This document shows, in pieces, positions 48,108 through 58,200 of a stretch of 64,000 nt of DNA. A program made the position numbers and the translations under genes. Below the pieces are notes generated by a model. It did not search any database and was not told where the DNA came from. It saw only the letters and a list, made by a program, of their open reading frames with translations. Source of the stretch: Planctomycetota bacterium (GTDB lineage: Bacteria; Planctomycetota; Phycisphaerae; Phycisphaerales; UBA1924); contig JAFEBP010000014.1 in assembly GCA_018242605.1 (NCBI GenBank), positions 248,001-312,000 on the forward strand, written 5' to 3'. Every line of letters starts with the position of its first letter. The first letter of the stretch is position 1.

Positions 48108-49217
48108 TCAGGCCGCCGCGGCGTCGCTGGCGCCCCATTCCTCTTTAGGTTTGTGTCGGTAGTGCGTCTTGATCACGCGGGCCAGCTGCGCGCCGAACAG
48201 GTCGGTGATGATGGAGAGTTCGGGGTGCAGCGCCGTGGGGAACGAGTTGCGGGCGTCGCGGAAGATGGCGAGCACCGCGATGCACTCCTGCGATGACCAG
48301 CAGGCGCGGACGGCGAGGTTGCTGCCGCTGAGCCAATGGTCGCCGTTGAGCTCGGGCACGCCCAGCTCGGCGGCGCTGCCGGCGAAGGTGAGTTCGCGGT
48401 GCTGCTCGCAGGCGGGGGCGAGCGAGCCGGCGAGCTGCTCGAGCATGGACTCGGCCGAGTCCTTGGGGAGGTCGAAGTTGATGTACGCGCCCAGGGAGTA
48501 ATCTCCGCTGCTGCTGGGCAGGAAGATGGCGGCGTTGGTGCTGCCGGCGCGGCGGAGGACGTACTCGAGCGTGGTGCGGAGCAGGCCTTCGAGTTCCAGT
48601 TCCTGGCGGATCAGGGCGTTGAACTCGGCGCCCAGGGCGACGCGCTGGAGCTGGTCTGAGAGGCCGCGGCAGGTTTCGCCCATGCCGGCGCACATGGTGC
48701 CGACCTGGCTGAGGAGGTTGGTGTGGGCCTCCCGCAGGGCGCGGATCTTGTTGTTGAGCTTCTCGCGACGCTCGCGCCGGGCGCGGGCCCGGATGACGCT
48801 CGCCCGCGCGAGGGTCACGGCGCGGAGGACAGCGGTGGCGTCGGGGCCGCCGTTCTCGCAGGGGACGATTTCCCTTACGCGGGTGCGGGCGGCGCGGATG
48901 GCGTCGTTGGCGGTGGGGGCGCGCATGATGAGCACGCGGCCGACGTTGCGGCGGGAGAGGTGCGAGAGCAGTTCCCAGCAGCCGGCGCCGACGGCATCAT
49001 CGATGACCACGACGTCGGTGGCGTGGACTTCGAGCGATGCGAGAGCCCCCTGAGTCGAGGCCTCCATGTGGACGCTGAGGTCGGATTGGCCGAGCCGTTC
49101 GGCGATCGCGTTGCGGTCGGTGCAGCAGGGGCCCACGAGGAGCACACCGGGCTTGGCGGGCCGTGCGCTGGCCTGGCCCTGAGCGTTGCCGTGATGTCGC
49201 GTCCTGTGTCGGGGCAT
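48108..49217 (-). CDS. Receiver-like and GAF-domain protein
   Basis: 369 aa; ATG with GGAGA at 6 nt. Residues about 20-130 fold like a response-regulator receiver (GVLLVGPCCTDRNAIAERLG, DVVVIDDAVGAGCWELLSHL, VLIMRAPTANDAI). The usual 'D-x-x-M/L-P' phosphorylation segment is altered, so phosphorylation is uncertain. A basic coiled-coil (ARARRERREKLNNKIRALRE) leads to a GAF-like domain at about 200-350. No output domain is seen. It is probably a sensor component working with another protein; it is convergent to the big surface protein. Confidence 0.65.
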   Translation of the reverse strand: MPRHRTRHHGNAQGQASARPAKPGVLLVGPCCTDRNAIAERLGQSDLSVHMEASTQGALASLEVHATDVVVIDDAVGAGCWELLSHLSRRNVGRVLIMRAPTANDAIRAARTRVREIVPCENGGPDATAVLRAVTLARASVIRARARRERREKLNNKIRALREAHTNLLSQVGTMCAGMGETCRGLSDQLQRVALGAEFNALIRQELELEGLLRTTLEYVLRRAGSTNAAIFLPSSSGDYSLGAYINFDLPKDSAESMLEQLAGSLAPACEQHRELTFAGSAAELGVPELNGDHWLSGSNLAVRACWSSQECIAVLAIFRDARNSFPTALHPELSIITDLFGAQLARVIKTHYRHKPKEEWGASDAAAA

Positions 49218-49357
49218 GGGCTCTCCGTGGTTCGGCGTGCTCGCGATGGCCGCGAGCCGGCTCGCGAGGAGAGATCGGCGAAACCGCGCGGAGAGTTCAC
49301 CACAGTCGGCATGAACCGCAGCGACGGCGCGGACGGACTGCCCCGGTCAGGGAGGGG

Positions 49358-49852
49358 TCAGCGGGCGATGGCGGCACCACATTCGGGGCAGGTGGGCTCG
49401 GGCAGCCCGCGGATGTCGTAACCGCACTTGGGGCAGGCGCCCTCGATGAGCATGTGCATCTGGTCGGGCTGCACGCCCATGAACCCGACCTTGGCGCCGT
49501 TGTCTGTCAGGATGCGGGTGGCACGCTGGTTCGCGAGTGCCATGAGCAGCAGGCCCAGGCAGGGGAAGAACATGAGCAGCCCGCCGATGATCGCGACGAC
49601 GATGTTGGTGCCGGTGGCGCGGGCGACGCGAACGGTTTGCACGATGGAGACGATCACCGCGCCCATGTAGCCGGCGAGGCAGAGCCAGAGAATCACGACG
49701 TTGTTGATGCTGGCGGCCAGGACGGTGTATCCGACGCTCATGGCCAGCGATGCCAACACGCACCAGAGCAGTACACGCTGCGCCCGGGCCACCTTCACCA
49801 GGTAGATGCGCTTTTTTCCTTTCACGACAGATCGGCTGAACGTGTCGTTCAT
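49358..49852 (-). CDS. Small membrane protein with C-terminal zinc ribbon
   Basis: 164 aa. Three to four membrane segments (about residues 28-118; LLWCVLASLAMSVGYTVLAA, VVILWLCLAGYMGAVIVSIV, IVVAIIGGLLMFFPCLGLLL) are followed by a cytoplasmic zinc ribbon, CPKCGYDIRGLPEPTCPECG. The ribbon phrase is common in planctomycete membrane proteins of unknown function. No partner is evident; it is monocistronic. Confidence 0.8.
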   Translation of the reverse strand: MNDTFSRSVVKGKKRIYLVKVARAQRVLLWCVLASLAMSVGYTVLAASINNVVILWLCLAGYMGAVIVSIVQTVRVARATGTNIVVAIIGGLLMFFPCLGLLLMALANQRATRILTDNGAKVGFMGVQPDQMHMLIEGACPKCGYDIRGLPEPTCPECGAAIAR

Positions 49853-49994
49853 GGGGAGTTGTAGGCGACATGGCAGTTCGTGGGTGAGTCAGCGACGAAG
49901 TGATTCCGGGTTCGCCGGCGCGACGTTCTACAAACGAGGCGCAAGAGGTACGGCATGGATGAGCCGCGTGCTCGCTCCGCACGACGATGCGGGC

Positions 49995-50077
49995 GTCCCT
50001 GTCACACGGGGTTGCTCTTGACGCAGGGACATCTTCGCACGATGAAGATGGCGCAGACCTCGATTTGTGCTGCGAAG
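49995..50077 (+). other. Cluster of inverted repeats in intergenic region
   Basis: GTCCCTG...CAGGGAC (49995-50030), ATCTTC...GAAGAT (50031-50049) and CTTCGCA...TGCGAAG (50033-50077) overlap in the 581-bp gap 49853-50433. Alternative pairings are possible. It may be a structured leader or small RNA; no T run follows. I see no gene elsewhere in this gap except the promoter at 50336. Confidence 0.3.
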
Positions 50078-50335
50078 TAAGGAGCACTTGATGGCGAACG
50101 TGTGTGAGTTGGGGAGTGCTCGGAGCTCGCGTTGGATGTCGCTCAGTTTCAAGCGAAGTGTCGACGCTCCGGCGTGGAGGCCGCCCCAACATGTTCCCCG
50201 TGCGGGCCGGCATGAGTGGCGGCGACGGCGGTCCGGGAATGGATCGGCACCCTCCGGCCATGAATTCAACCGATCGTAAGTTCTGCGTTAACAATAACTT
50301 GCGTGGTGATTTTCGCTGATTCTACGAATTGCCAC

Positions 50336-50364
50336 TTGCACCGGATTTGGCTTTGTGGTATTCT
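50336..50364 (+). promoter_or_regulatory. Promoter for PEP-CTERM-like gene
   Basis: TTGCAC (50336-50341), 17-bp spacer and TATTCT (50359-50364), 70 bp before the ATG at 50434, in a locally AT-rich stretch. Confidence 0.6.
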
Positions 50365-50433
50365 GCTTTGACGTCTTGCGTTCCGGACGAAACGCGGCCT
50401 TGTGAGGAGTCATCGTCTGGAGGAGCAAGACAC

Positions 50434-51108
50434 ATGGCAATATCAGGGGGTCATCCGGAAGCCGGCGTTGTGGCGTTGGGCGTTGCGGTGCGGTTCGCGA
50501 TGAACCGGGCGGGCGCGAGGTGGACGAGCATCGCCGCGTGCGCGGTGGCGATCTCCGTAGGTTCGGCGAGCGCCGAGCGGATCGGGCCTCCCGGCGGGGA
50601 TTACTTCGTGCAGCCCGGCGACAGCGTTGCGATCATGTTCCTGCTGACCGAGAGCACGACGCCGATGTATGGCTATTCGCTGGACCTGGACATCGTGCCC
50701 GATCCGGCCGCGACGGGCGCTGTTACGGTGGATGTGTCGCTGTCGAACTTCTTTGACACACGAAATGTCATCTCCGCTTCGGGGCACTCCCGCAGCGGGC
50801 TCTTCAGCGTGATCCGCCCAACGTCCGACGGGATCTTCTTCTCCACCAATGCGTCGATGCTGGTGGGAATCACTTCGGTGCCCGGTGTGAATGACGTGTT
50901 GGCGCAGGCTTATGTGCGGGTTTCGCCGGACGCGCTCGGCGACTTCTCGATCAGGGTCGGCGGCGCGTCGGCGCTCGCGACGCCGCAGGGTCGTGCGATC
51001 CCGTACCAGGCTTCGGACGTGATCATTCACGTGCTCCCGGCGCCGGGGTCGAGTTTGATGCTGCTCGGGGCCGGGCTCGTTGCGGCGCGTCGTCGCCGCG
51101 GCCACTGA
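50434..51108 (+). CDS. PEP-CTERM-like exported protein
   Basis: 224 aa; ATG after GGAGGAG. Signal peptide around residues 29-49 (ARWTSIAACAVAISVGSASA). The mature domain (about 150 residues) is beta-rich (DYFVQPGDSVAIMFLLTEST, DSVAI, ASDVIIHVLPAPGS), cohesin-like in its YGYSLDLDI segment. The end has a PEP-CTERM variant: Pro-Ala-Pro-Gly-Ser-Ser, a hydrophobic LMLLGAGLVAA and Arg-Arg-Arg-Arg. Proteins with this signal are sorted by an exosortase, not seen here. Confidence 0.72.
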   Translation: MAISGGHPEAGVVALGVAVRFAMNRAGARWTSIAACAVAISVGSASAERIGPPGGDYFVQPGDSVAIMFLLTESTTPMYGYSLDLDIVPDPAATGAVTVDVSLSNFFDTRNVISASGHSRSGLFSVIRPTSDGIFFSTNASMLVGITSVPGVNDVLAQAYVRVSPDALGDFSIRVGGASALATPQGRAIPYQASDVIIHVLPAPGSSLMLLGAGLVAARRRRGH

Positions 51109-51126
51109 GGAGCGAGGATTGGTGGG

Positions 51127-51146
51127 GCGGCGGATCGTGCCGCCGC
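51127..51146 (+). terminator. Possible hairpin after PEP-CTERM-like gene
   Basis: GCGGCGG / CCGCCGC 7-bp stem with 6-nt loop, 18 bp after the stop; no T run, so weak. Confidence 0.35.
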
Positions 51147-51201
51147 GGGGTTCGTGTGGGTGCTTTGATTCAATACTAGTTTGCATTCCAGGGGGCTTGA
51201 T

Positions 51202-54200
51202 ATGGCCTGCACGCTCGTGCGCAAGTGTGGTCTCACGGTTCTCGGGCTCTTGTCGACAGTCGCGGCGGCATTCGCGCAGACGCCGCCCCGGGTGGTTGAC
51301 GTGACGCCCGACCCGCGCTTCATGGTGGTCGACGTGGACGGGCTTTCGTCTGTGCGCCTGCGGTTTGACACGGATGTGGTGGTGCCCCCGGGCGCCGTGC
51401 AGGTATTTGACGGCGCGGCGGTCGTCCCCGGTGTCACGACCGAGTACGACCCCGCGACCAAAACGCTGACCGTGCGGTGGCAGAACTCGATCACCGCCTC
51501 GCGCGTGACGATCGTGGCGGATCACTCCATCACGGGCGCCGGGCGTCCGCTCGACGGCGAGGTGGCGAATCCGGATTCGCCCGTCCTCCCATCGGGTGAC
51601 GGGCTCGCGGGCGGGCAGGCGGTGGTGCGTTTGAACGCGTTGATGGGGGACGTCAACCGCGACTTCGTGGTGAACGATGCCGATGGAGAGCTGATCATCC
51701 CCGCGATGGGCAGCGCACGCGGCGAGCCCGATTTCAACGCGCTCGCGGATCTCAACGGCGATGGTTACATCAACGTGCTTGACGTCGCGGCGTACGTCGC
51801 GGGTTACGGCGCATCGCTGCCCACGGGTGATGGATCGGCGCCGGTGCTTGCCGCTATCACGCCCGATCCGGCTCAGGACGTCACGACCCCGGTGGAGGAG
51901 ATCGGGGTTACCTTCTCCGAGCCGATCGACGCCGTCCGGTTCGACGCGGGCCGGTTGTTCGTGCTCAACCTCGCCGGTGACGTGCTGCGGCCGACAGGGG
52001 CGACGCTTTCGTCCGACGGGCGGGCCGCGTCGTTTACGTTTTCGCCGCGGCTGCCGCGATGCGATCGATACACGGTGAATCTCAGCAACGCGGTCGCCGA
52101 CGCTTCGGGCGTGTTTCTGACTCGCCCCGCGACCAATCCGCGGCTGACGGGCGTTTCCCCGCCGCCCCTGGTGACGCTGGAGAGCCTGCCTGATGTCACC
52201 ATGGCGTCGGCGGTGCAGGTTCGCGGGAGCGCGCCGGGTGCGGTGCGTGTCGAGGTGTTGTCGCCCACCGGAATGGTTGTCAGCGCCGAGCCGGGGCCGG
52301 ACGGTGCGTTCGCGGTGAGCGCGCCGCTCGCGGCGAACCGCAACAACGCCCTGTTCGTCACGGGCATCAGCGAGTGCGGCACGCGCGGCTCGCCGGTATC
52401 GGGCATGGTCATTCAGGACATGAACGGCCCCAGCGTGTACATCGAGTTTCCGGCGGACAACGCCCGGCCGACGGACGCGACGGTGGATGTTGCGGGCCGG
52501 ATCGGCGATCTCTTGAGCGGCTTCATGGGCCTAACGGTGCGGGTCAACGGGGTGGCGGCGAATGTGAACGTCGGCATCGGCACGAACGGTTCCTTCTTTG
52601 CGCCGGCGGTCCCGCTCAATCCGATCGGCCAGAACACCATCATCGAGGCGGTCGCGACGGACCGCGTCGGCAATACGACGACGCGTCGGGTGACGGTGGT
52701 GCGAGCGGCCCTGGAAGGACCGCGCATGGCGGCGGTGAGCGGGAACGACCAGCACGGGCTGGTGAACGGGTATGTGCCCGACCCGATCGTCGTCCGCGTG
52801 ACCAATCCGGACGGCACTCCATTCCCGAACAAGATCGTGACCTTTGATGTTGACCGCAACAACGGACGCGTATCGCCCGACGGCATCGCCGAACCGCTCG
52901 ACATGATCCAGGTCCGCACGGATTCCAACGGTGTGGCCCGCGCCAGGTGGCGTCTGGGCGGCACGGCGGGCATGGGCAACAACCGGGTGAAGGTGACGTC
53001 GACGGACATCGCCGGTTTCATCGGGTTCTGCGCCTCGGCGGGGCCCGGGCCTGCTTCTCAGATCAATATCGGAAGCGGCAACAACCAGGTGACCGAGGTG
53101 GGGACACCGGTGGCCGCGCCGTTGGTGGCGTGGGTCAGCGATTCGTGCAACCCGATCGAGGGTGTCTCGGTCACGTTCCGCGTGGTGAGCGGGGACGGGC
53201 GTGTCAACGGCGGCAGCGTCGCGATGGCGACGACCACCCGCACCGGGCACGCGGCGGTCAACGCCGTCGCGGGTTCTGCCCCGGGCAACACCGTGATCGA
53301 GGCCAACTTCGCCGGCAACATCAACGGCGCCGCGGTGTTCACCGTCCGCGGCGTGTTGCGCGATGTCGAGCGGCCCACCACGCTGAGCGGGCTCATGCTG
53401 GACAACGCGAGCCACCCGTTGCAGGGTGCCACGCTGACGCTCAGCATCGGCGGAAGGCTCATCGGTTCGACGCAGTCGGATTCCCAGGGCCAGTGGCGAT
53501 TCTCGGGATTCGCGGGCAGCGGGCTGGCGATTCTGGATGTCAACGGCGCGACGGTGAACGCGGTCGGCGGCCGATCGGTTCCGCCCAACAGCTACGCGTC
53601 TCTGCACTTTGAACCGATTCTCGTCTCAAACGCCGACAACACGATGCCGATGGGGCCGATCCTACTGCCCCCGTTCAACCCGATGAACACGCGGGACTAC
53701 AGCACGACGCAGGACACAGTGCTGACGATCGAAGGCATCGACGGGCTGGAGTTTCTGGTTCGTGCAGGAAGCATGTTCCTGCCCGACGCCAACGGTGTCC
53801 TGCACCCGGCGCCCGCGGGCACGCACATCGCGCTCAACCAGGTGCACCATGACAAGGTGCCGATGCCCATGCCCGACGGCGTGGCTCCGCCCTTCGCGTG
53901 GACGCTGAAACCCGCCGGCGCGGTCTTTGACCCGCCGATCACGATCAAGTACCCGAACATGACGGGAATGCCGCCGGGGGGCATGGCGTACTTCCTGTCG
54001 TTCAATCACACGACAGCGCGGTTCGACATCATCGCGAGCGGGCACGTGAACGCGGATGGGTCGCTGATCGTGACCGACCCGGGGAGCGGGCTGAGTATCG
54101 CGGGGTGGGGGTGCAACTGCCCGCCGTATGCGGTGACGGCGGACTGCTGCAACATGGGCTGCGTAAATGAAGGCGAGCTATCGGGCGGCACCGTCATGTC

Positions 54201-55062
54201 GAACGCTTCAAATGGGCAGGTGTGCCCCGGGGATACCGTCACGTGGATGATTGACGGTGTGGTTGACTCCGGCGGCGGAAAGGCGTGTCCGGAAAGCCAG
54301 CAATCACAGCAAGTACCGCCAGGCGCTTTGACGTATTCGTACGAAGTAAGAGGTCCGAGTGGCGTCGTTGGGAGCGGAGTCGGACCATCCGCGATGGTGA
54401 CGCTTCCCGTGGCAGGCGCGTATACCTGTACGTTTACAGCGACTACGGAAAGGGAATGTCCGCCGAGTCCACGTACTTTGTCGTCCGAACCGTTGTCGAC
54501 CGGGGAACTGAGTGGTGCGCAATGGGTGTCCCGCTTCCCGGGAAGTTCAAGCACGAGTGATCTTGTATCGCCTTTTCAAGGTAATGTTAATGCATTCATA
54601 GATGCATTGCGAAGTGCCGGCGCTTCGGTCACGATTAGTGCTACGCTTCGCCCGCCAAATAGAGCGTTCTTGATGCACTATTCATACCGAGTTGCCAGAG
54701 ACGGTTTAAATCCGGCGTCAGTGCCTCGCCGCAATGGAGTTAATATTTGCTGGCTTCACACGACTGCGAACGGCGGCGCAGATTTGGCTACATCAGTTCA
54801 GGCAGCGGAAGCAATGGTTGTTGGATATAACATAGCATTTGCACCAGCCCTTGAGAGTCGACATACAGAAGGGAGGGCAATAGATATGACGATTAGCTGG
54901 TCTGGAAACTTGCAAATTGTAGATGGTAATGGTACTTTAGTGAACATCACCTCTGTGCCCCGTAATGGTTCTGGGAATACAGATCTCCATGCGGTCGGTG
55001 CAACATTTGGGGTCATCAAACTGGCGAGCGATCCGCCCCACTGGTCAGATGACGGGCATTAG
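51202..55062 (+). CDS. Large surface protein with M15-peptidase-like C-terminal effector-type domain
   Basis: 1286 aa; ATG after AGGGGG. Signal peptide (GLTVLGLLSTVAAAFA). Order: beta domain 30-140; dockerin-like pair 148-203 (MGDVNRDFVVNDADGE, ADLNGDGYINVLDV); Big_5-like 215-310; Big_1/invasin-like domains about 520-720; carboxypeptidase-regulatory-like 730-795; RHS-carrier-like module 840-975 (GTHIALNQVHHDKVPMP, VTDPGSGLSIAGWGCN); PKD-like about 1000-1100; C-terminal domain about 1113-1286. That domain has ESRHTEGRAIDMTISW and ends SDPPHWSDDGH, the S-x-H-x-x-G-x-A-x-D and terminal H-W pattern of M15 peptidoglycan peptidases. The C-terminal DNA is about 50% GC, well below the rest. Possible cell-wall hydrolase tip. 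Confidence 0.75.
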   Translation: MACTLVRKCGLTVLGLLSTVAAAFAQTPPRVVDVTPDPRFMVVDVDGLSSVRLRFDTDVVVPPGAVQVFDGAAVVPGVTTEYDPATKTLTVRWQNSITASRVTIVADHSITGAGRPLDGEVANPDSPVLPSGDGLAGGQAVVRLNALMGDVNRDFVVNDADGELIIPAMGSARGEPDFNALADLNGDGYINVLDVAAYVAGYGASLPTGDGSAPVLAAITPDPAQDVTTPVEEIGVTFSEPIDAVRFDAGRLFVLNLAGDVLRPTGATLSSDGRAASFTFSPRLPRCDRYTVNLSNAVADASGVFLTRPATNPRLTGVSPPPLVTLESLPDVTMASAVQVRGSAPGAVRVEVLSPTGMVVSAEPGPDGAFAVSAPLAANRNNALFVTGISECGTRGSPVSGMVIQDMNGPSVYIEFPADNARPTDATVDVAGRIGDLLSGFMGLTVRVNGVAANVNVGIGTNGSFFAPAVPLNPIGQNTIIEAVATDRVGNTTTRRVTVVRAALEGPRMAAVSGNDQHGLVNGYVPDPIVVRVTNPDGTPFPNKIVTFDVDRNNGRVSPDGIAEPLDMIQVRTDSNGVARARWRLGGTAGMGNNRVKVTSTDIAGFIGFCASAGPGPASQINIGSGNNQVTEVGTPVAAPLVAWVSDSCNPIEGVSVTFRVVSGDGRVNGGSVAMATTTRTGHAAVNAVAGSAPGNTVIEANFAGNINGAAVFTVRGVLRDVERPTTLSGLMLDNASHPLQGATLTLSIGGRLIGSTQSDSQGQWRFSGFAGSGLAILDVNGATVNAVGGRSVPPNSYASLHFEPILVSNADNTMPMGPILLPPFNPMNTRDYSTTQDTVLTIEGIDGLEFLVRAGSMFLPDANGVLHPAPAGTHIALNQVHHDKVPMPMPDGVAPPFAWTLKPAGAVFDPPITIKYPNMTGMPPGGMAYFLSFNHTTARFDIIASGHVNADGSLIVTDPGSGLSIAGWGCNCPPYAVTADCCNMGCVNEGELSGGTVMSNASNGQVCPGDTVTWMIDGVVDSGGGKACPESQQSQQVPPGALTYSYEVRGPSGVVGSGVGPSAMVTLPVAGAYTCTFTATTERECPPSPRTLSSEPLSTGELSGAQWVSRFPGSSSTSDLVSPFQGNVNAFIDALRSAGASVTISATLRPPNRAFLMHYSYRVARDGLNPASVPRRNGVNICWLHTTANGGADLATSVQAAEAMVVGYNIAFAPALESRHTEGRAIDMTISWSGNLQIVDGNGTLVNITSVPRNGSGNTDLHAVGATFGVIKLASDPPHWSDDGH

Positions 55063-55221
55063 TATCTCCCGTGTCGCTGGGATCGGCCCGGAACCGATCG
55101 GGCGTGACTCAAGACGTCGACGTTGGTGTACATGCTTATGGTATTAAATATGTGTTAATAATAATCAGAAGCAAAGATTGTACTTTCGTGGCCGAGAATC
55201 GAGATCAAAGCGAGATCAGGG

Positions 55222-58200
55222 ATGAACACACGTACATTGATGGCTGGATGCATCGGGCTTGCCTTCTGCTGCACGCGATCCGAGGTCTTGGGACAGACGC
55301 TCGACGGTTCGTGGGTGGTATCGGTGAACGGCCAGACGGTGCGGGCGTACGCGAACGGGGGATTTCGAATTCCAAACGTCGCGGCTCCCGATCAGTTTGG
55401 TGCAGGTGGTCCAGGGAGTTCGCCGGACTTTCTGAGTGATGACTATCTGCGGATTATTGGGTCGTCTACTCAATCCGGACGCACTCGGTACTTGTTTAGT
55501 TCCCCATTTCGTATTCGTCAACGTCAAACGTATACTGTTGGCGACCTGATCATTACCGACACTCCTCCCCCCTTCCCCCAGTCCCTCCGCCTGACCGCGT
55601 CGAACCAGACGCTGACGCAGCCGGGGCAGACGCAGTCGCTGCAGGCTCTCGGGCGCCTCAATGACGGTACCGAGCAGGATGTGACGCCTCAGTCGTCGTG
55701 GACCAGCTACCGCACGAGCAATCTCAACATCGCCAATGTCGATGCGAACGGCGTCGTGACCGCGATAGGCGAGGGCACGGCCTTCATTACCGCCATCAAC
55801 GAGGGGGCCACGGCCATCATCCGCATCAACGTCGCGCCGGCGGATCCGTTGACGGTGGTGGAGGGGTACGTGCAGGGCTCAGACGGTCCGTTCATCGCCG
55901 ACGCCGAAGTGACGCTGCTCGGGCAGGGCCTGACGGCGAGGACGGATTCGAGCGGTCATTTCGTGATACCCGGAGCGATCTCGCGCAATGCGGACCGGAC
56001 TCCCAAGGACATTCAGGTGCACGTTACCGCTCCGCTGTACTTTGCCGGCGATTCGACCATCGTGTCGGCCATGAGCGCCATGACCACGGACGTCGGCATC
56101 GTCAGGTTGACGAAGATCCCGTCCAACCCGGGGCGCGAGTTCGGCGTGGCGTTCCAACGCAACTACGACAACGCCAACGTCGGTCTCAGTCTGTTTGTTT
56201 CGGGCAACCGCGCGACGACGGGGTGGGTGGATGTGCCGGGGCTGGGCCTGCCGCGGCAGAACTTCAGTGTGACGCCGGGGGTGATCACCACCGTCTCGAT
56301 GCCGACTTCGGTGCTCGTGAGCGCGGACAATGGAACGGTTCCCAATGGGGTCGTGGTCCACGCCGAAGACGACGTGGTGGTCTACGGGCTCAACCGTGCA
56401 CCGTTCACGACGGATGCGTACGCCGGCCTGCCCATCGATACCTGGGGCATGCGGTACCGTCCGATGTGCCATGTCGACCTGGGTGGGTCAAACAACCGGT
56501 CACAGTTCGCGGTGATCGCGGCGCAGGACAACACGGTTGTCACCATCACGCCCTCCACCTCGGCCAACGGCCGGACGGCGGGAGTGCCATTCAATATCAC
56601 CTTGAACCGGATGCAGGTGTACCAACTCCGAAGTAATGTCAATGGTACCGACCTGACCGGTTCACTCATCACGGCCGATGCGCCGATCGGTGTGTTCAGC
56701 GGAAACTCCTGCGCGAATGTTCCTTCCAACCGGAGTTTCTGTGATCACCTGGTGGAGCAGATGCCGCCGACGGATTCCTGGGGGCTTCGGGTCATCACGC
56801 TTCCGCTGGCCACGCGACTCAACGGCGACACTTTCCGAATCCTGGCGGATCAGAACGGAACGAATGTTCAGATACTGGGTCCGACGCCCGCGGGCTTCAC
56901 ACTGAATGCCGGTCAGTACTCAGAGCGCATTCTCACCGGCAACAACGAGATCATCGCGGACAGGCCGATCCTTGTGTGCCAGTTCGCGAACGGCGGACAG
57001 TACGACGCGCGCCCCGGCGATCCGTTCATGTGCATCGTGCCGCCCTCGGAGCAGTTCCTGCCGTCCTACACGTTCTCCACGCCGGCGATCGGGTTCCCCA
57101 CGAACTACGTCAACGTGATCGCGCGCACCACTGACGCGGTAACCGGTGGCGTCATTCTCGACGGCGCCGCGGTGCCGCTCGGTCAGTTCCAGAATATCGC
57201 CGGCACGGAGTTCTCGTGCGCCAAGATCCCGGTGGTGGTGGGATCGCACACCATCCGGGCGGGCCAGCCGCTTGGAATCTACGTTTACGGGTTCAATCGA
57301 GACGATTCATACGGGTACCCGGGCGGGCTTGCGCTGGCGCCCCGCCCGCCGCGCCGGTTCATTCCGGACGAAGGCCCCACAGTGACGATCGTGCCGCCGC
57401 TCGATCTGAGCGGCGTGGACATCGCGCCGACCCCGGCCTCGCCCGGTTTTGCGAGCGGATCTCCCGAGAAGCATGGGCCGGTCGCCCCGCTGACGAAGAA
57501 CGCACAGGGCACGCGGCTCGGTTCGACCAGCACCACCGTGCCGCACGCTTCCGTGACGCTTTCGAACGGTCGCACGATTGATCTGGGCACGCTCGGCGGG
57601 GCCACCAGCGTCGCGACCGGGATCAACGCATCGGGGCAGGTCTGCGGTTATAGCCAGGTCGCGACCGGCGAGTTTCATGCGTTCAGGTGGATTCCCGATG
57701 TGAACGCTTCTGGAGGAACAATGCACGATCTCGGCACCGTCGGCGGGCCGTGGTCCCGCGCCGCAGCGATCGCGGACAATGGTGATGTGGTGGGAGAGAG
57801 TGCCACCGCTGACAGTTCCACTGCCGCGTTCCTGTATCATGCCGCGACCGGCGAACTCCGGGCATTGCCAAGCCTTGGCAGCGGTCGCACCGCCGCGACC
57901 TGCATCGCGCCAGGCGGCCTTGTGGGCGGCTGGGCGACCACCGGAAACGGCGCTGAGACTGCGGTGGTGTGGGGCGATGATGGCCAGATCATCGCGCTGG
58001 CGGACCTGCTGGGCGCCGGGAGCGGCTGGACGGTGCGGCGCGTGACTTCGGTGAGCTCAAACTCCTCCGGTGAGTATGAGGTGTTTGGGGCCGGCCAGTA
58101 CCGCGGCGTCGAGACCACCTTCAGCCTTGTCATCAAGTCCACACGCCCTGTGCCGGGCGACATCAACGGGGACCGCAGGCTCGACGAGGCCGACCTCGTC

